Assembly: GCA_009363875.1 (NCBI GenBank)
Contig: CM018680.1
Span: 66,065,279-66,129,278, forward strand
Direction of reading: 5' to 3'
Source: Mikania micrantha
Taxonomy: Eukaryota; Streptophyta; Magnoliopsida; Asterales; Asteraceae
DNA length: 64,000 nt
Positions 23,016-34,187 of this stretch are shown here, piece after piece. The number at the start of each line of letters is the position of its first letter. Within the stretch, counting starts at the first letter, position 1. Position numbers and translations under genes: made by a program. The notes under the pieces are model-generated. The model had not been told where the DNA came from. It saw nothing but the letters and a program-made list of their open reading frames with translations, and ran no database searches.

Positions 23016-23856
23016 ATCATGCCTGCCACCCATTTATGACTACTTATGACATGGATGAAACTATTCAACCAACTTGGTAAAAAGATGCTTTAATCACATG
23101 CATGGAACGATTCAATTAAACCCCCTTTCATGAAACTATTGTATCTTTTTATCATGTATGTGAGTTTATGTTTGTTTTATTTCATGTTTTTAATATTACT
23201 AGTGGTTTTCAGTTTATTTTATTTAATGTTTCTCAGTTTTATTATTTTTTAGGTGTAAGTGTAAAATAATCTTTAGATTACTTTAAAATAATTTAATGAA
23301 GTATTTATAGTTAATTACATTTAAACACTTTAAAAATTGAGTAAATAATTGTTTAATATAAATTATATTCTACAAGTGTTGCCGCAAAAAATAAGTGTTC
23401 AAGTAAAAATAAATTTTTTCAACTGTTTGAGTAAAAATATATACAGGCTTGCACATGCCTGCATTATTTGTGTTGTCTAATTGTTGCCTGAGAAAGAGAA
23501 TCCAAAGTTTAACGCCGTTAGTTTGATTTGTTCCTAAACCGCAACTGTGAATTGCGGTATACCAGACACCTGCAAAGCACAAATCTCTAAAATAAAAATT
23601 TACTCCTAAACCGCAGATAGGAATCTCGGTTTAACCATTTTCCTTTTTTTTTTTTTTTGACTTTACCTTTATCCTAATTTTTTTTCTAAAATATACCATT
23701 TCTAAAAAAAGGCGGTGGATATGGAGAGGAAGAACGTGAAAGAGGAGTGAAATGAGATTCTGGAAGAGAGTAGAGGAATATGTTGTACCAGGTGCTCTAA
23801 GAATTGTAACAAAAGAACAGTAATTTACTCTCACAAAAAACTTTGGTTTTTAATAT

Positions 23857-24345
23857 ATAATAATAATAATAATACTATTTTAATAATGATAATAATATAA
23901 TATTAATAATATATAATATTATCATAATAATAATATTATAAAATTATAATTATAATATAATAGTAATATAAAATAGTAATAATATTTTAATAACAATAAT
24001 AATATAATATTAATAATATTATAATATAATAATATTAAAATATATTATTACTATAATAATAGTATTATCAAATTATAATTATAATATAATATAAATATAA
24101 ATTTATCCTTATTTTATAATATTAATAATAATATTATAATATTTTAAAAATAATAATAAAAATAATAAAAATATAATATTAATAATATTTAATAATATGA
24201 TAACACAGTAATATTAAAATAAATTATTATTATATAATATAATACTATAATAATATTAATAATAATATACTAAAAATATTATTATTATTATTATTATTAT
24301 AATAATAAAAAAATACTATTATATAATTATAATAACATTATTATA
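23857..24345. repeat. AAT/ATT-rich low-complexity tract, copy A part 2
   Basis: Matches 41850-42360 in copy B. No gene. Confidence 0.9.
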
Positions 24346-24386
24346 TTCTAATTTTTATTCGTTTACGTTTAGATTCGTAGCTCTTA

Positions 24387-24391
24387 AAGAT
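24387..24391. other. Empty target site AAGAT for the solo LTR in copy B
   Basis: CTCTTAAAGATTTACGAC is intact here. In copy B the same AAGAT is duplicated on both sides of the LTR at 42409-45748. Confidence 0.9.
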
Positions 24392-24651
24392 TTACGACTA
24401 AGTGTGTTCTATTTACTGTTTTGACATTATTTTTTACGTTTTGAGTCTAATAATATTATAATCGCACATATGCTTTCTTTTCATGTTACTTTATTTTTTT
24501 TACATATTGTGAAATGTAGGTTTTAGACAATTTTTATATTTTACTATTATTTTAAAAAAGTTTTGTGTTAAAATTTTCCAACACAATGACATCTTTATGT
24601 AATCTGAGTTTTGATTTTTAAAACAATATTTTTATCGTGTTAAATAAAGGG

Positions 24652-24683
24652 TCCTGCCGCAACGCGCGGGCGGCCAACCCTAG
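24652..24683 (+). mobile_element. Helitron-like 3' terminus, copy A
   Basis: CCTGCCGCAACGCGCGGG can fold, and is followed by CTAG and T. The counterpart in copy B is at 46013-46045. Confidence 0.6.
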
Positions 24684-24801
24684 TTAATTTTTAAATTGTA
24701 GTTTTATAAATGGTTATTATTTATGTATTGAAATATGATAAATCAATTGACTTTATATGTCATGTTATATGTAAAGAATACAATTATAAATATATTTAAA
24801 A

Positions 24802-25970
24802 TCTTACTATTATAATAAATAAAAATCTTACTTGACACTTGTCATATTTTTAGATTAATGTTGACACATGTAATATTTTTATCATCTTATTTAATTCTCT
24901 TTAATATTGAATAGTTTATAATTATCTCTCCTATTAAATGATGATAATACTAATGGTATTATTTACTTTTATTATTAAAAATAGTTTTTAAATAAATCAA
25001 AAATCAAAATTTTTTTATCAAGAAACATACTTTAAAAAAAAGTTTCTTGAATATAAAAGTTTTCCAGAAATCAAAATTTCTTAAAGACATGAAATATTTT
25101 AAATCGCTATTTTTAAAATTTTCTTTCTCTAAAAACGTTTTCTTAAGGTAGTGCTTCAGCGGCACCCCGAGATTCTTTCAAATGATAGGTCTCGGGTTCG
25201 AAACCCTCCCGTAGCAAAAAAAGGGTTCGAGGGAGGTTAGGGGGTTTTCCCTGTAGAGTTTCCTCCTGAGGAGGCTATGGAGGCTAATGGGAGGTCCAAA
25301 TAACTTGACATTGGTAAAATGGCCCGGAAACAGTGAGCTCACACGATTGAGACCTTCGCCATTCAAAAAAAACAAATTACAAAAAAAACAAATTAAAAAA
25401 AAACTATAAAACATAGATTTTAAACAATATATTTTTTATAAACAAATAATGTTTTTAACTTGAAATGTATCAAAAATAAGTACTTAAAAACCAAAACTTA
25501 TAGAAATATTAGGGAAAAATTATACTTTGATCTTTTATATTTAATAATATTTTCAAATTAGGTCATAATTAATAAACTTGTACCCTACCTTCTTGATTTT
25601 ATTGGGAAAATTACATTTTTATCCTTTATATTTAAAAGTATTTTCAAATTAGGTCAATTACCTTTAATAATTAAAAAAAATACATACCTTAACTTCTTAC
25701 TTTTGCAACATATAATTTTTGACAAAAAAATTGAAAATCTTAATATCAATTAGATCAATATTTTATGTTGTTACAAATCACAAAATCGGATGCTAATCTT
25801 TAGTTATTAACTATTTTAATAAATATTGTATTACTAAAAGTACTTATATATACATAATTTATTTATTTTATTTTAAAATATTGTTTTATAATTACAAAAT
25901 TTTAATTACTATATATTTTATATTTTTTATATTAAATCTGTGTAATACACGAGGTAATAATATAGTTATC
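24802..25970 (+). mobile_element. Helitron-like element (3' end degenerate) containing a SINE
   Basis: It starts TCTTACTATTATAATAAA after an A, the 5' word shared with 46170, 57216 and 58484. Near 25935-25955 CTGTGTAATACACG forms the hairpin expected before CTAG, but the terminal word here reads TATAGT. The 3' limit is approximate. Confidence 0.5.
25145..25370 (+). mobile_element. SINE-like sequence
   Basis: CTCGGGTTCGAAACCC is a clear box B; a weak box A (TAGTGCTTCAGCGG) lies upstream. It ends CCATTCAAAAAAAA. The 3' part recurs at 59820-59957. Confidence 0.65.
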
Positions 25971-26526
25971 TATAAATGTATATAAATAAAACAATTAAAA
26001 AATTAACCGAGATTTACCTTAAAATTTTCTCATGAACCAAATTCGATATTTACAAATAAAATTTAAACAAGTTGAGATTGATTTCTCTTAAAACAAAACG
26101 AGTCGAGCTTGAGCATAGACAAACTTCTGTTATGTGGTGGGCATTGGGCAATAGATAGTTTTTAGTTGTAGGAACACAAATTCACATCAACTCTTTAACC
26201 TACTCTTAAATTATATACTTATTATTTACCACGTGACTTGAACCCTCGTTCTCAGGGTATGTGCATGGGGCGTGACCCTAATCAATGAGGTCCCTCAGGC
26301 CCTATCACGCCTCCTCACCTTTACAAAATGCCCGTGATTGAGGCGTGACCCTCACATACATGACCATGGTCATGTAATGAAGGGAGAAGAAATGGGTAAA
26401 AATAGGGTAATGGGAGCTTAATGATGGGGTGATGATAACACGTGTGGTATGACGTGGAGTGATGAGGGGGTGATTGTGTTAGTTTTTTATGTGGCGCCTA
26501 CGTGAAGTGGTGGAGGCTTTACCACT

Positions 26527-28774
26527 TGTAACAACCGAAAATTTTGTAATCTTATAATAAACGTGCGAAATTTCGGCAACCGTTTATGTCCATATTTTAT
26601 ATAAACATTCGTAAAGTGATTATGATCAAAATGATATAAATGATAAAAATATCTGATAAGGTATGGACACGTTATAAAGCCTATTAATAACATGTAAAAT
26701 TTTCTGTGACCGTTTGAGTTCGTAATTTTTATGAACGTTCCCGAAGTAATTACGATCACATTAGTATAAGCGGGACCGTTATACGATAAAGTATGAACAA
26801 GATATAAGCTCGTGAATATTAAAAATATGTGAGGAAAGTAGAAGGGGGTTTTAAATAAATCCATAGATTTTTGTGTGGTAAGTCGGCAAAATCCCAGGAT
26901 ATGTATCAAATTAAAAAAATTAGAAGCTTGGAAGAAGGATTCAGCTTTGAGTGAACGAAGGAACACTTCTGATAAACTTCTGAGTGTTATGAGCAGTGAA
27001 GAGAATCAAGAAGAATCGATCAGACTGATTAATATTAACTACACGTATCGTTAAGGTATGTGTTCATGATTCTCATCTCGTGTTAGTTTAGTCTTGATTG
27101 ATTAAAGAGACCAACACCATGTTTAGATAGAGTTTTGATGGTGAACTTGATCCGGTTGGAGCCCAATTTCATCTAGATAATGATCAAGTTTTCTTGAGTT
27201 TTATGAGGATATAATATGCATGTGCTTGTGGTTGCCTTAAACTCATGTTATTATACAGTAAGTTTAGCAATGCCCTAAGATGAATTAATTAAATAAGAGA
27301 ATACGCTTATCTAAGCCGAGCAAATAAGTAATTTTTAAGCATAACAAGATTCTAGAGATAAAAATTGTCAAAATGAGTGGAAGCGAAATTTTGAAATAAA
27401 GCTCCGAATGAAAGTTATGACATGCCGAAGTTTCGAGCGGTAATCGTAAATCTAAGCATCTTCATGATAAGTATTATAAATTTATCTCAAGTTATTATTA
27501 ATTGAGATAAATAATGTTAAGTTTATAAAACTCTTCGGCTCGTTATAGCAAGCTAAACATTTGTATTTGAGATAACTATAACGTAGTCGTTGTGCTACCC
27601 GTTTAGAAACCCTGAAAAGAGGGTTTATCTTGTATGATAAGGTTATAATTATGATAAGATATCCATATTAATAGGATATCATTCTGAACGTGAGAAAGTA
27701 AGGAAATGAAGAAAGCTAGCAGATTGTGTCTTATTAAGCTCGGGTGAGTTCTTTGTAGCCCTACTTTAAATGTTTTATCATTTTGGGCTGTTATGCATGT
27801 TATAAAGTTATTTTATGAAAATGATTGTTTTACCTGACTACGGTCAGATAAAGGAATATGTTAAAGTAAAGAATGTTTTCATGTAAAGAATGTTCTAAGT
27901 CTCAACTACGGTTGAAAAGTAAATGATTTTTCAAAGTCTCGACCGAGGTCGAGCAGAGAATATGATTTTGAAGCCCCGGCTGCGGTTGGGCAGAATTTGA
28001 GCACTGCGGTGCGGTAAAGTGTTTATGTTTATGATTTAAACCATGTTAAGTATGAATAAATGAGATATGTAAAGTAATGTTATGTATGAATGATGTATGT
28101 AAAGAAGTCTTGTACCGGTATGAGCCGTCAACTTCGGTTGATGGTTAAAGAGTCCTGTGGAAACATAGGCCTATCGACTGTGTGTCGCCAGTTCAGTTAA
28201 AGAAATCTTATGCATGCACGAGTTATCAGCTGTGGGTTGATAGTTATATAGTCTTGTATTGATACAAGCCTGTTGACTTTGAGTCGACAGCGTTATAGAG
28301 CCTTGTGCTGCACAAGCCTGTTTGACTTCAGGGTCAGCAGTTGACGGTGAAGTTCCTTCACTGTATGAATTATGTTATGATGCTATGTATGTTATGTAAT
28401 TATGATATGAGAACATGTATGCTACGTATTTGAATTATGCTATGTGATGACATGAATGAATAAGGATATTTATAAGAAATAAACTTAGAACTCACCAGCA
28501 TAAAGCTGACTTGTTTTACATGCATATCAGGTTGAATAGTTTGAGAGAGGAGACCAGGAGGGCTCATGGCATACGTTGAAGACTACCCTGGCATAGACTG
28601 GCTGCATTATATAACTGTTAGAAGAGTGGGCTATATTTTAATGTGTGTTTAATATGTGTACCTTATTTAAGTAATCACCTTAAATTCCGCTGCTATAGTA
28701 ATGTAAATATGGTTTAAGGACTATGGGTTTAATGTTTGCCAACCGAGGGGACTTCCGGGACTCGGGGCCTCTCA
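26527..28774 (+). mobile_element. Solo LTR, 2,248 bp, with 5-bp target duplication CCACT
   Basis: It starts TGTAACAACC and ends GGGGCCTCTCA. CCACT is present at 26522-26526 and 28775-28779. No PBS, polypurine tract or coding region is attached, so it is the product of LTR-LTR recombination. The ORF at 26487-26966 spans the LTR border and is not a gene. A hairpin array lies at 28108-28345. Confidence 0.9.
28108..28345. repeat. Tandem array of paired hairpins, unit about 48 bp, five units
   Basis: Each unit has a first stem such as CTTGTAT/ATACAAG, CTTGTGC/GCACAAG or CCTGTG/CATAGG. A second stem follows, such as CCGTCAAC/GTTGATGG, TATCAGC/GTTGATA or CTGTTGAC/GTCGACAG. Stem bases differ between units but remain paired, with a few G-T wobbles. 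Confidence 0.8.
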
Positions 28775-28792
28775 CCACTACACTTGGTCTCA

Positions 28793-29639
28793 TGAAAAGT
28801 GATATCTTACTAAACACATTCGTCGAATCGTTATGCAGTGAACTATACATGGCAATCATGATCTATAGCAAGATAAATTGATAGAACTGGGTAAACAATT
28901 ATTGCAATTTGGGTTGAAATGGGTAACATTATGACATAGTATGGGATGAGATGTATAACACCTTAATACAAAGCGGGTCAAGATGAGTAACTTAAAAACC
29001 ATGTGAACATAATGGATTTCAAAAAATCATTAAAAATTATTCAAATAAACTATTTGTTTAGTTACAACCAATTTTAACTTGAGCGAAATTGTTTTTTTTT
29101 TAAAACGACCCGTCAAAACCCAAACGGATTTTGTTTAAAACCCGTCCTGACCCACACCCATCCTAACCCGCACCCGTTCTAACACTTTACCCAATCCAAC
29201 CCAACCCGCCTATTTGTCAGGCATACAGTGAACAAGGCAATACTTTGGTTGAGAATGACATACTACAAATTGAATTCATATTATTTACCTTCTATCTAGT
29301 TTAGTTTAGTCTACCTCTATGTTAGTTTATATCTTCTCTATTTTAATTTTACATAGGTATCAGCAGTATTGCTCCATAGGATCATTTTTTTTTTGTTTAA
29401 CCTCTTGTTCTTATGAAATAAAACTTTAGATGACAAATCAAACACCAACTTTAAAATTTTATAATATTTGTAAAGATTGCAACATATATGAAAAAAAAAA
29501 GAAATATAAGAATAAAGTTGAAGTTTGTTGCAATGAATTAAAAAAACAAAGGCTTCCTGAAAATGAAGACAACACAATTTCTTTTATTTTCTTTTCTTGT
29601 GAAAATAACATTAAAAACGTTAGATTGGTCGTTTAATCA
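28793..29639. other. AT-rich stretch with degenerate AACCC words
   Basis: 29105-29220 holds irregular ACCCG, AACCC and ACCC words. No gene is supported; the short ORFs near 29340-29636 are AT-rich noise. Confidence 0.6.
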
Positions 29640-30236
29640 GCGGAAACAATGTCTTGAGCATAAACATAATTCTTAAACTGAAAAGTACGTTACATACCAG
29701 CGGAAACAATATCTCAAGCAATGCAGCGGAAAATAGTGATGTTTAATACATAATCCGTGGTAAAAGATGCGGCAAGTCTAAAATCAAATCATAAAATTTC
29801 TAAATAGGAATGCGAGTCTTTCATGTGCGGGTAGCTTCATTAGTTAGCCAAAAGTCTTTATCATCAATCTAGCTTGCAATTAGTCTGATATACATGCAAA
29901 AGTTAGCGTTGCTGAGTGAGTTCTAGTTTTTAAAAATTAAATAATTTTTTTATAAACTTAACCTTTTCAGCATCACATCATCACATAACATACTTAACAT
30001 GAATACACAAAAATAGCACATATAGTCTAATCAAGTTTCGTAATTGCCCCAAACAGACCAAACACTAGGTCATGGTACTATTAAAGGTCTTCCTCATAAT
30101 TGCGCCATATATAGGACTTCCTCATAGTTGCCCCATATAGAAGACTTCCTCATGTTTGTCAATATGCTTCCTTATAGTTTTCCCGAATAGAGGACTTCCT
30201 CTTTAGTCAAAATATAAGTTACTTCTTCCTTGTAGC
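29640..30236 (-). mobile_element. Degenerate LTR fragment, interrupted by the hAT element
   Basis: CAGCGGAAACAATG words, a GAGTGAGTTCTAG word and a 35-bp tandem repeat around GGACTTCCTCATAGTTGCC (30070-30200) are typical of minus-strand gypsy LTRs here. It resumes at 34054-34187 after the hAT insertion, where ACTCGTACACGACCATAAT is repeated twice. Its ends are not defined. Confidence 0.55.
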
Positions 30237-30344
30237 TAGAGATGGTCAAACCGGGTTCAAAATAGAACAGGAACCGGTCCGGAACCGGTTCCTAAATTTG
30301 AAATTTTAAACCGATAGAAGCCAGTAGGTCCAGAACTGGGTACT

Positions 30345-30636
30345 AGAGGTGGCCAGACCGGGTTTTTTCTGGAACCGGAACCGGTTCCGTTCCGGTCAAC
30401 AAAGTTAAGAACCGGTTTCGGTTCCTTTTTTAACCGGTTCCAACCGGTTTTTGCCGGTTCCGGTTCAGGGTACGGTTTTGGCCGGTTCCGGTTTTGATTT
30501 AACCGGTTTAAGGGTGGAACCGGTTCCGGTTCCAATTTCTCTAAAAACCCTGAACCGCCCCGTACCCACCGGTTCGGGTACGACCGGTTCCGGGTCCGGT
30601 TCGGTTCCTCGGTTCCGGGTACGTTGGCCACCTCTA
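30345..30636. mobile_element. Nested hAT-type MITE (292 bp)
   Basis: The perfect 12-bp terminal repeats are TAGAGGTGGCCA and TGGCCACCTCTA. The flanking octamers CTGGGTAC and TCGGGTAC match at 6 of 8. The interior is dense in CCGGTTCC words. The long ORF across it is a by-product of these repeats. Confidence 0.85.
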
Positions 30637-31019
30637 TCGGGTACACCAACTGGTTCCTACTCAATTTTTTTTTTAATTCCAAAAAATTTTTATGCATGAA
30701 TAAATAATAATAATAAAAATTTAGTATCATAAATAAATACAAGAGAAAAATGATATTAAAAAAATGCATTATTATTTATAATAGTTTTACAATAAATTAC
30801 ATAAATAACATAAAAATAAAAATAACATAAATAAATACTAAAAAATAACATAAATACATTTATTTCTATTATAATTATTTAAAAACAAAAGACATACAAA
30901 AAATAAAATACAAAAAAAGTCGGTGGAAATTCTATTGCGTTTGCGTTCGCGTTCGCGTACGTTTACGAGTACGAGCTTCTTGTGCAAGTTCTTCATTAGA
31001 TATGTCAGGAGATAATCAT

Positions 31020-33663
31020 TCCTCCACCTCCTCTTCGAGTACCCTTTTTTCAAGTTCGATTTCATCTTTGAGGTTTGTTATGTTTTGAATTCGATCGATC
31101 GCGTCCAGGTGATCCTTTAAGCAAATACACGTGCATATCTACTGATTCCGGAGTAAGTATTGTTCTTCGTAAAGATAATACCCTGCTACTAAGAGAAAAT
31201 ACAGTTTCCGAAGCTACCATAGAAGATTGAATGGTTAGTAAATCACGGTCCATGATGACTAGAATTGGATAATCGGATTCCTTGCATTTCCACCATGACA
31301 AAAGATCTAAATTGTGATAATCCTCGATTGAAAAGTGGACACAAAATCTGTTCCACTATACCTTCCGAGCTCACTTGAAGGTGTGTCACTCTTTTGTCGT
31401 TTCATTACGAATAGTATTAAATAAACTAAGAAGCGGATCACGGGGTTTGCTGCTACTCGAGCTTGATGCTCTCGGGCCTATACGTATGTTTATATTAGGA
31501 CCATATTTAATTACATAAAATTCATACATACTTTGTAAAGGAAAGCGTTATTTGGACACCTCCTATGGATCAGTTAACACCACCTAGTCCCATATGGGTC
31601 GTATAACCCTATGCGGATCGTATGGATGTCGGATTTTTTCAGAAGTTGTCAGATTTACGATTGAAAAAACATACGGGCCGTATGGCCCTATACGACCCGT
31701 ATAGTTATAAAAAGTTTTTATTATTTAAAAGTTTTTATTATTTCCAAAGGAGGTACCTGAGTGTGTCATACAAAAGTGACTAGCTCCATCAATGTGGGGC
31801 CCACAAGCACCAATCAATCATCTCTTTTCAAGATCTAATTTCTAATTTCTAATATATATTGTAAGGGCCTACATCTTCTTCCCCGTTCTTATGAAAACAG
31901 CCTCCAAACATTACAAAAAATCTGGCCTGCATCTTCTTCCTCATTCTTCTTTGTCTCTGTCACCATTGTTGCTTCTACACCCATTGTTAAAACTTAAAAA
32001 ATAAAAATCCATACGGGCCGTATGGCCCATAGGGGTGCGTGTCAGAAACGTGATTTGATGTGTCAGTTTTTGTCGGAAATAAAATATCCATACGACCCGT
32101 ATAGGCCCATACGAGTCGTATGGATGGTGTATGTTGAAGCAGCCTAGCGTCTCCCTAACAGGTCCTCTTTGTAAACTATGTTGAAAACTTTTTCTTGTAT
32201 TATTTGAAAAATTTGGATCTTCTTCATTGATATCCAAATTATCATTTATTTCGTTTATCAAACATTCAACCCTCATAACATTCAAAATTGGGTTTAAAGC
32301 AGCGACACAAGTAAACACGGGTGGTAAATCTTTAAAATATTTCTTTAATTTTACTTTCATTGGTTTTACCATTTTTTCAAACATTTGGTTTTTCATTTCA
32401 AAATTTTTTAAATTTGAAGTCATTGAATATAATTTTGATAACACCAATGGACTAGTAGGATAATATACCCCTGATAATTTTGTAGTGGTGGTTTTAAAAG
32501 CTTCAATAAAATTGGTTAAATCTTGAAAATTCTCCCAACACAATTGCGAAAATGGTTTGGCCAAACCACTTTCATAAAGACTCATATGAAAAGTTTGTAA
32601 AGCTACTCTTTGTTTTAAAGCACTTTCAAACATTTTAAAAGTTGAGTTCCACCGAGTAGGTACATCCCAATTAGGACCATAACAAGGTATGTTCGTATCT
32701 TTACAAAATTGTTTACATTCGGTAAATGTTCTTATACTTTTTTTAAAAACATCATGTATCATATTTCTAAACACAGTTTTGAAACGCTCAAAATTTGGTG
32801 AAGAAATACCGTCTTGCACCGCTAAGTTAATAATATGTGTTACACATCGACTGTGGAAAAATATACCGTTGCAAAATTGTGTGTATTTTATTTTTAATTT
32901 TTCCACCGCAGCAGTGTTGTTTGAAGCATTATCAAATGCTATTGAAAATAGTTTATTTTCCAAATTATATTGTGTTATTACGAAATCTAATAATTTAAAC
33001 AAATATTCAGCCGTATGTGGATATAGGAAAAGTTTAAATGCAATCGTACGTTTCATTATTTGCCATGAACTGGGATCAACCAAATGGTCAGTGACGCAAA
33101 TGTACGATTCCGGTAAACCATGTGATGGATACCAAACGTCCGTAGTCAAGTTTAAACCAGTGTTTAGTTTTTCAAAAGATAAGATCAAATCTTTTTTTTT
33201 TTGCATTGTTCCACATTTTTAAACAATGACGCCTTAGCGTCCTTCGACTTACATGATTGTAACGAGGTTGAAGTGTATCTAGAATCATGTTCGGTAAGAG
33301 GGGGTTGCCGAAATGTCTAAACGGCAACGCCTCTTAAATCACGAACCCCGTCATTATATCCCGAACCTCATCTACGTCGTAGCGAAAAATTCCACCATCG
33401 CTAGCAATTTGTGTTTGTTGGCTTTCCGGGTCATTCTTCAACGCCTTGCAACATAATTTGGTAATATGTTTCTTCAAACTTGAGTTTGATTCTTTTCCAA
33501 TAAGCATACCACAATACTTGCAACGAGCCTTTTGAGACGCATCAATCATCTCAACTAAATCCCAGTTACACCATTTTTTCATGTTCCTACTATGCGTAAG
33601 AGCACGAACAACGGTAACTTCGATGTTAGAACCTTGACCGACAGAAGATGTAGATTGAGCCAT
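31020..33663 (-). pseudogene. hAT-family transposase, BED zinc finger to dimerisation domain, broken
   Basis: It starts at MAQSTSSVGQG (33663). The BED finger is CKYCGMLIG...HITKLC (about 33460-33540). After an in-frame TAA near 33350 the frame continues through EALPFRHFGN. One extra A in an 11-A run near 33195 shifts it. The RNase H-like catalytic region follows (TTDVWYPSHGLPESYI, IAFDNASNNTAAVE, HSRCVTHIINLAV). At 32166 a 627-bp MITE interrupts the frame; beyond 31540 it resumes with YEFYVIKYGPNINIR, two more frameshifts near 31390 and 31345, and the hATC dimerisation block (SWWKCKESDYPILVIM, LSSRVLSLRRTILTPESVDM). The frame would run on if the MITE and one target copy were absent. The wild-type protein cuts and inserts hAT DNA; this copy is inactive. 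Confidence 0.92.
31540..32166. mobile_element. Mutator-like MITE (627 bp) with 9-bp target duplication
   Basis: CTTTGTAAA is duplicated exactly at 31531-31539 and 32167-32175, inside the hAT transposase. The ends (GGAAAGCGTTATTTGGAC and, reversed, AGGACCTGTTAGGGAGAC) align only partly, sharing GTTA and GAC at the same positions. The 9-bp duplication is the main reason for the Mutator assignment. Both subterminal regions carry paired ATACG...CGTAT palindromes. Confidence 0.85.
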
Positions 33664-34187
33664 TGTGTTTAATAAGAGTATAATTGTATGGAATACGAGC
33701 GTAATAAAACGTATCATGAAACAAAGAGAGTAAAGCAGTAGGGTATATGTAACGAAAGCGTTTTTGGCTTAGAATGTTCGTCTTCAAGTGTGGTAGTAAA
33801 CTAAATCAAACCACAACCATTTATACTAAGTTTTGGACCAAAAAACATCATAGATCTCGAAATTTTGGATCCAACGGGTGGAATTGGTTTGGAACCGACA
33901 TGAAATCCTAGATCTAGAACCGGTTTGGGACCGGCGGTTTCAATAGGGTAGGAACTGGGTATCGTACGGATCGGGTCCGAACCGGTTCAGGTTCTGGGTT
34001 GAACCTCCGGTTCGATTCCGAACCCGGTGTTTTTTCCCATCTCTACTTATAGCAAGACTCTGTTTAATGAGCCGACTCGTACACGACCATAATTGACTCG
34101 TACACGACCATAATCACATAGCACATTCATTCTCAAATATTAGTTCATACTAAAGGCTTCACATAAAATATCATACATGAACATATT

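Larger units (their letters stand above)
20034..23710 (+). mobile_element. Mutator-like element with about 300-bp terminal inverted repeats and a plant-mobile-domain gene
   Basis: The left end (20034-20367) and right end (about 23415-23710) are inverted copies. Both include TTTTTTTAGAAATGG at the outer edge, GGTTAAACCGAGATTCC, the TGCGGTTTAGG words and GCAGGCATGTGCAAGCC. The left repeat has an extra segment of about 40 bp. Long inverted repeats around a PMD gene match the known class of Mutator-like elements that carry PMD genes. No 9-bp target duplication is obvious, so the outer boundary may be slightly different or degenerate. Confidence 0.8.
13895..24801. repeat. Segmental duplication copy A (split by a 7.5-kb insertion at about 16401-23857)
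   Basis: 13895-16400 matches 39624-41850 and 23857-24801 matches 41850-46169 apart from later insertions. Shared landmarks are the kinase exon, the CCGGTCGG-rich stretch near 15150, the AAT-rich tract and a Helitron-like 3' end. Copy B is continuous where copy A is opened at 16401/23857. Confidence 0.85.
26255..28789 (+). mobile_element. Harbinger-like MITE split by a solo LTR
   Basis: 26255-26526 plus 28775-28789 has TCA on both sides (26252-26254 and 28790-28792). Its ends loosely resemble the GACC...GGGG termini of the other Harbinger-like units, and its inner words (GGGGCGTGACCC, GTGGCGCCTACGTGA) are shared with them. Boundaries are approximate. Confidence 0.45.
30237..34045 (-). mobile_element. 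hAT transposon (3.8 kb) with terminal repeats and 8-bp target duplication
   Basis: It starts TAGAGATGG at 30237 and ends CCATCTCTA at 34045. The flanking octamers CTTGTAGC and CTTATAGC differ at one base. Both subterminal regions are rich in CCGGTTCC and AACCGG words. It encodes a BED-zinc-finger transposase on the minus strand and carries two nested elements (30345-30636 and 31540-32166). Confidence 0.92.

Noticed and set aside
29105..29220. Interstitial telomere repeat
   Set aside because: Words are ACCC/AACCC-like but irregular, without the plant telomere heptamer in register.
30257..30769. 170-codon minus-strand ORF rich in Pro/Arg/Glu
   Set aside because: It is generated by the CCGGTTCC repeats of the hAT MITE and crosses its boundaries.
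31060..31301. Separate small gene on the minus strand
   Set aside because: It is the dimerisation domain of the broken hAT transposase.
32227..33222. Plus-strand ORFs in the hAT region
   Set aside because: They are antisense to the transposase coding strand.
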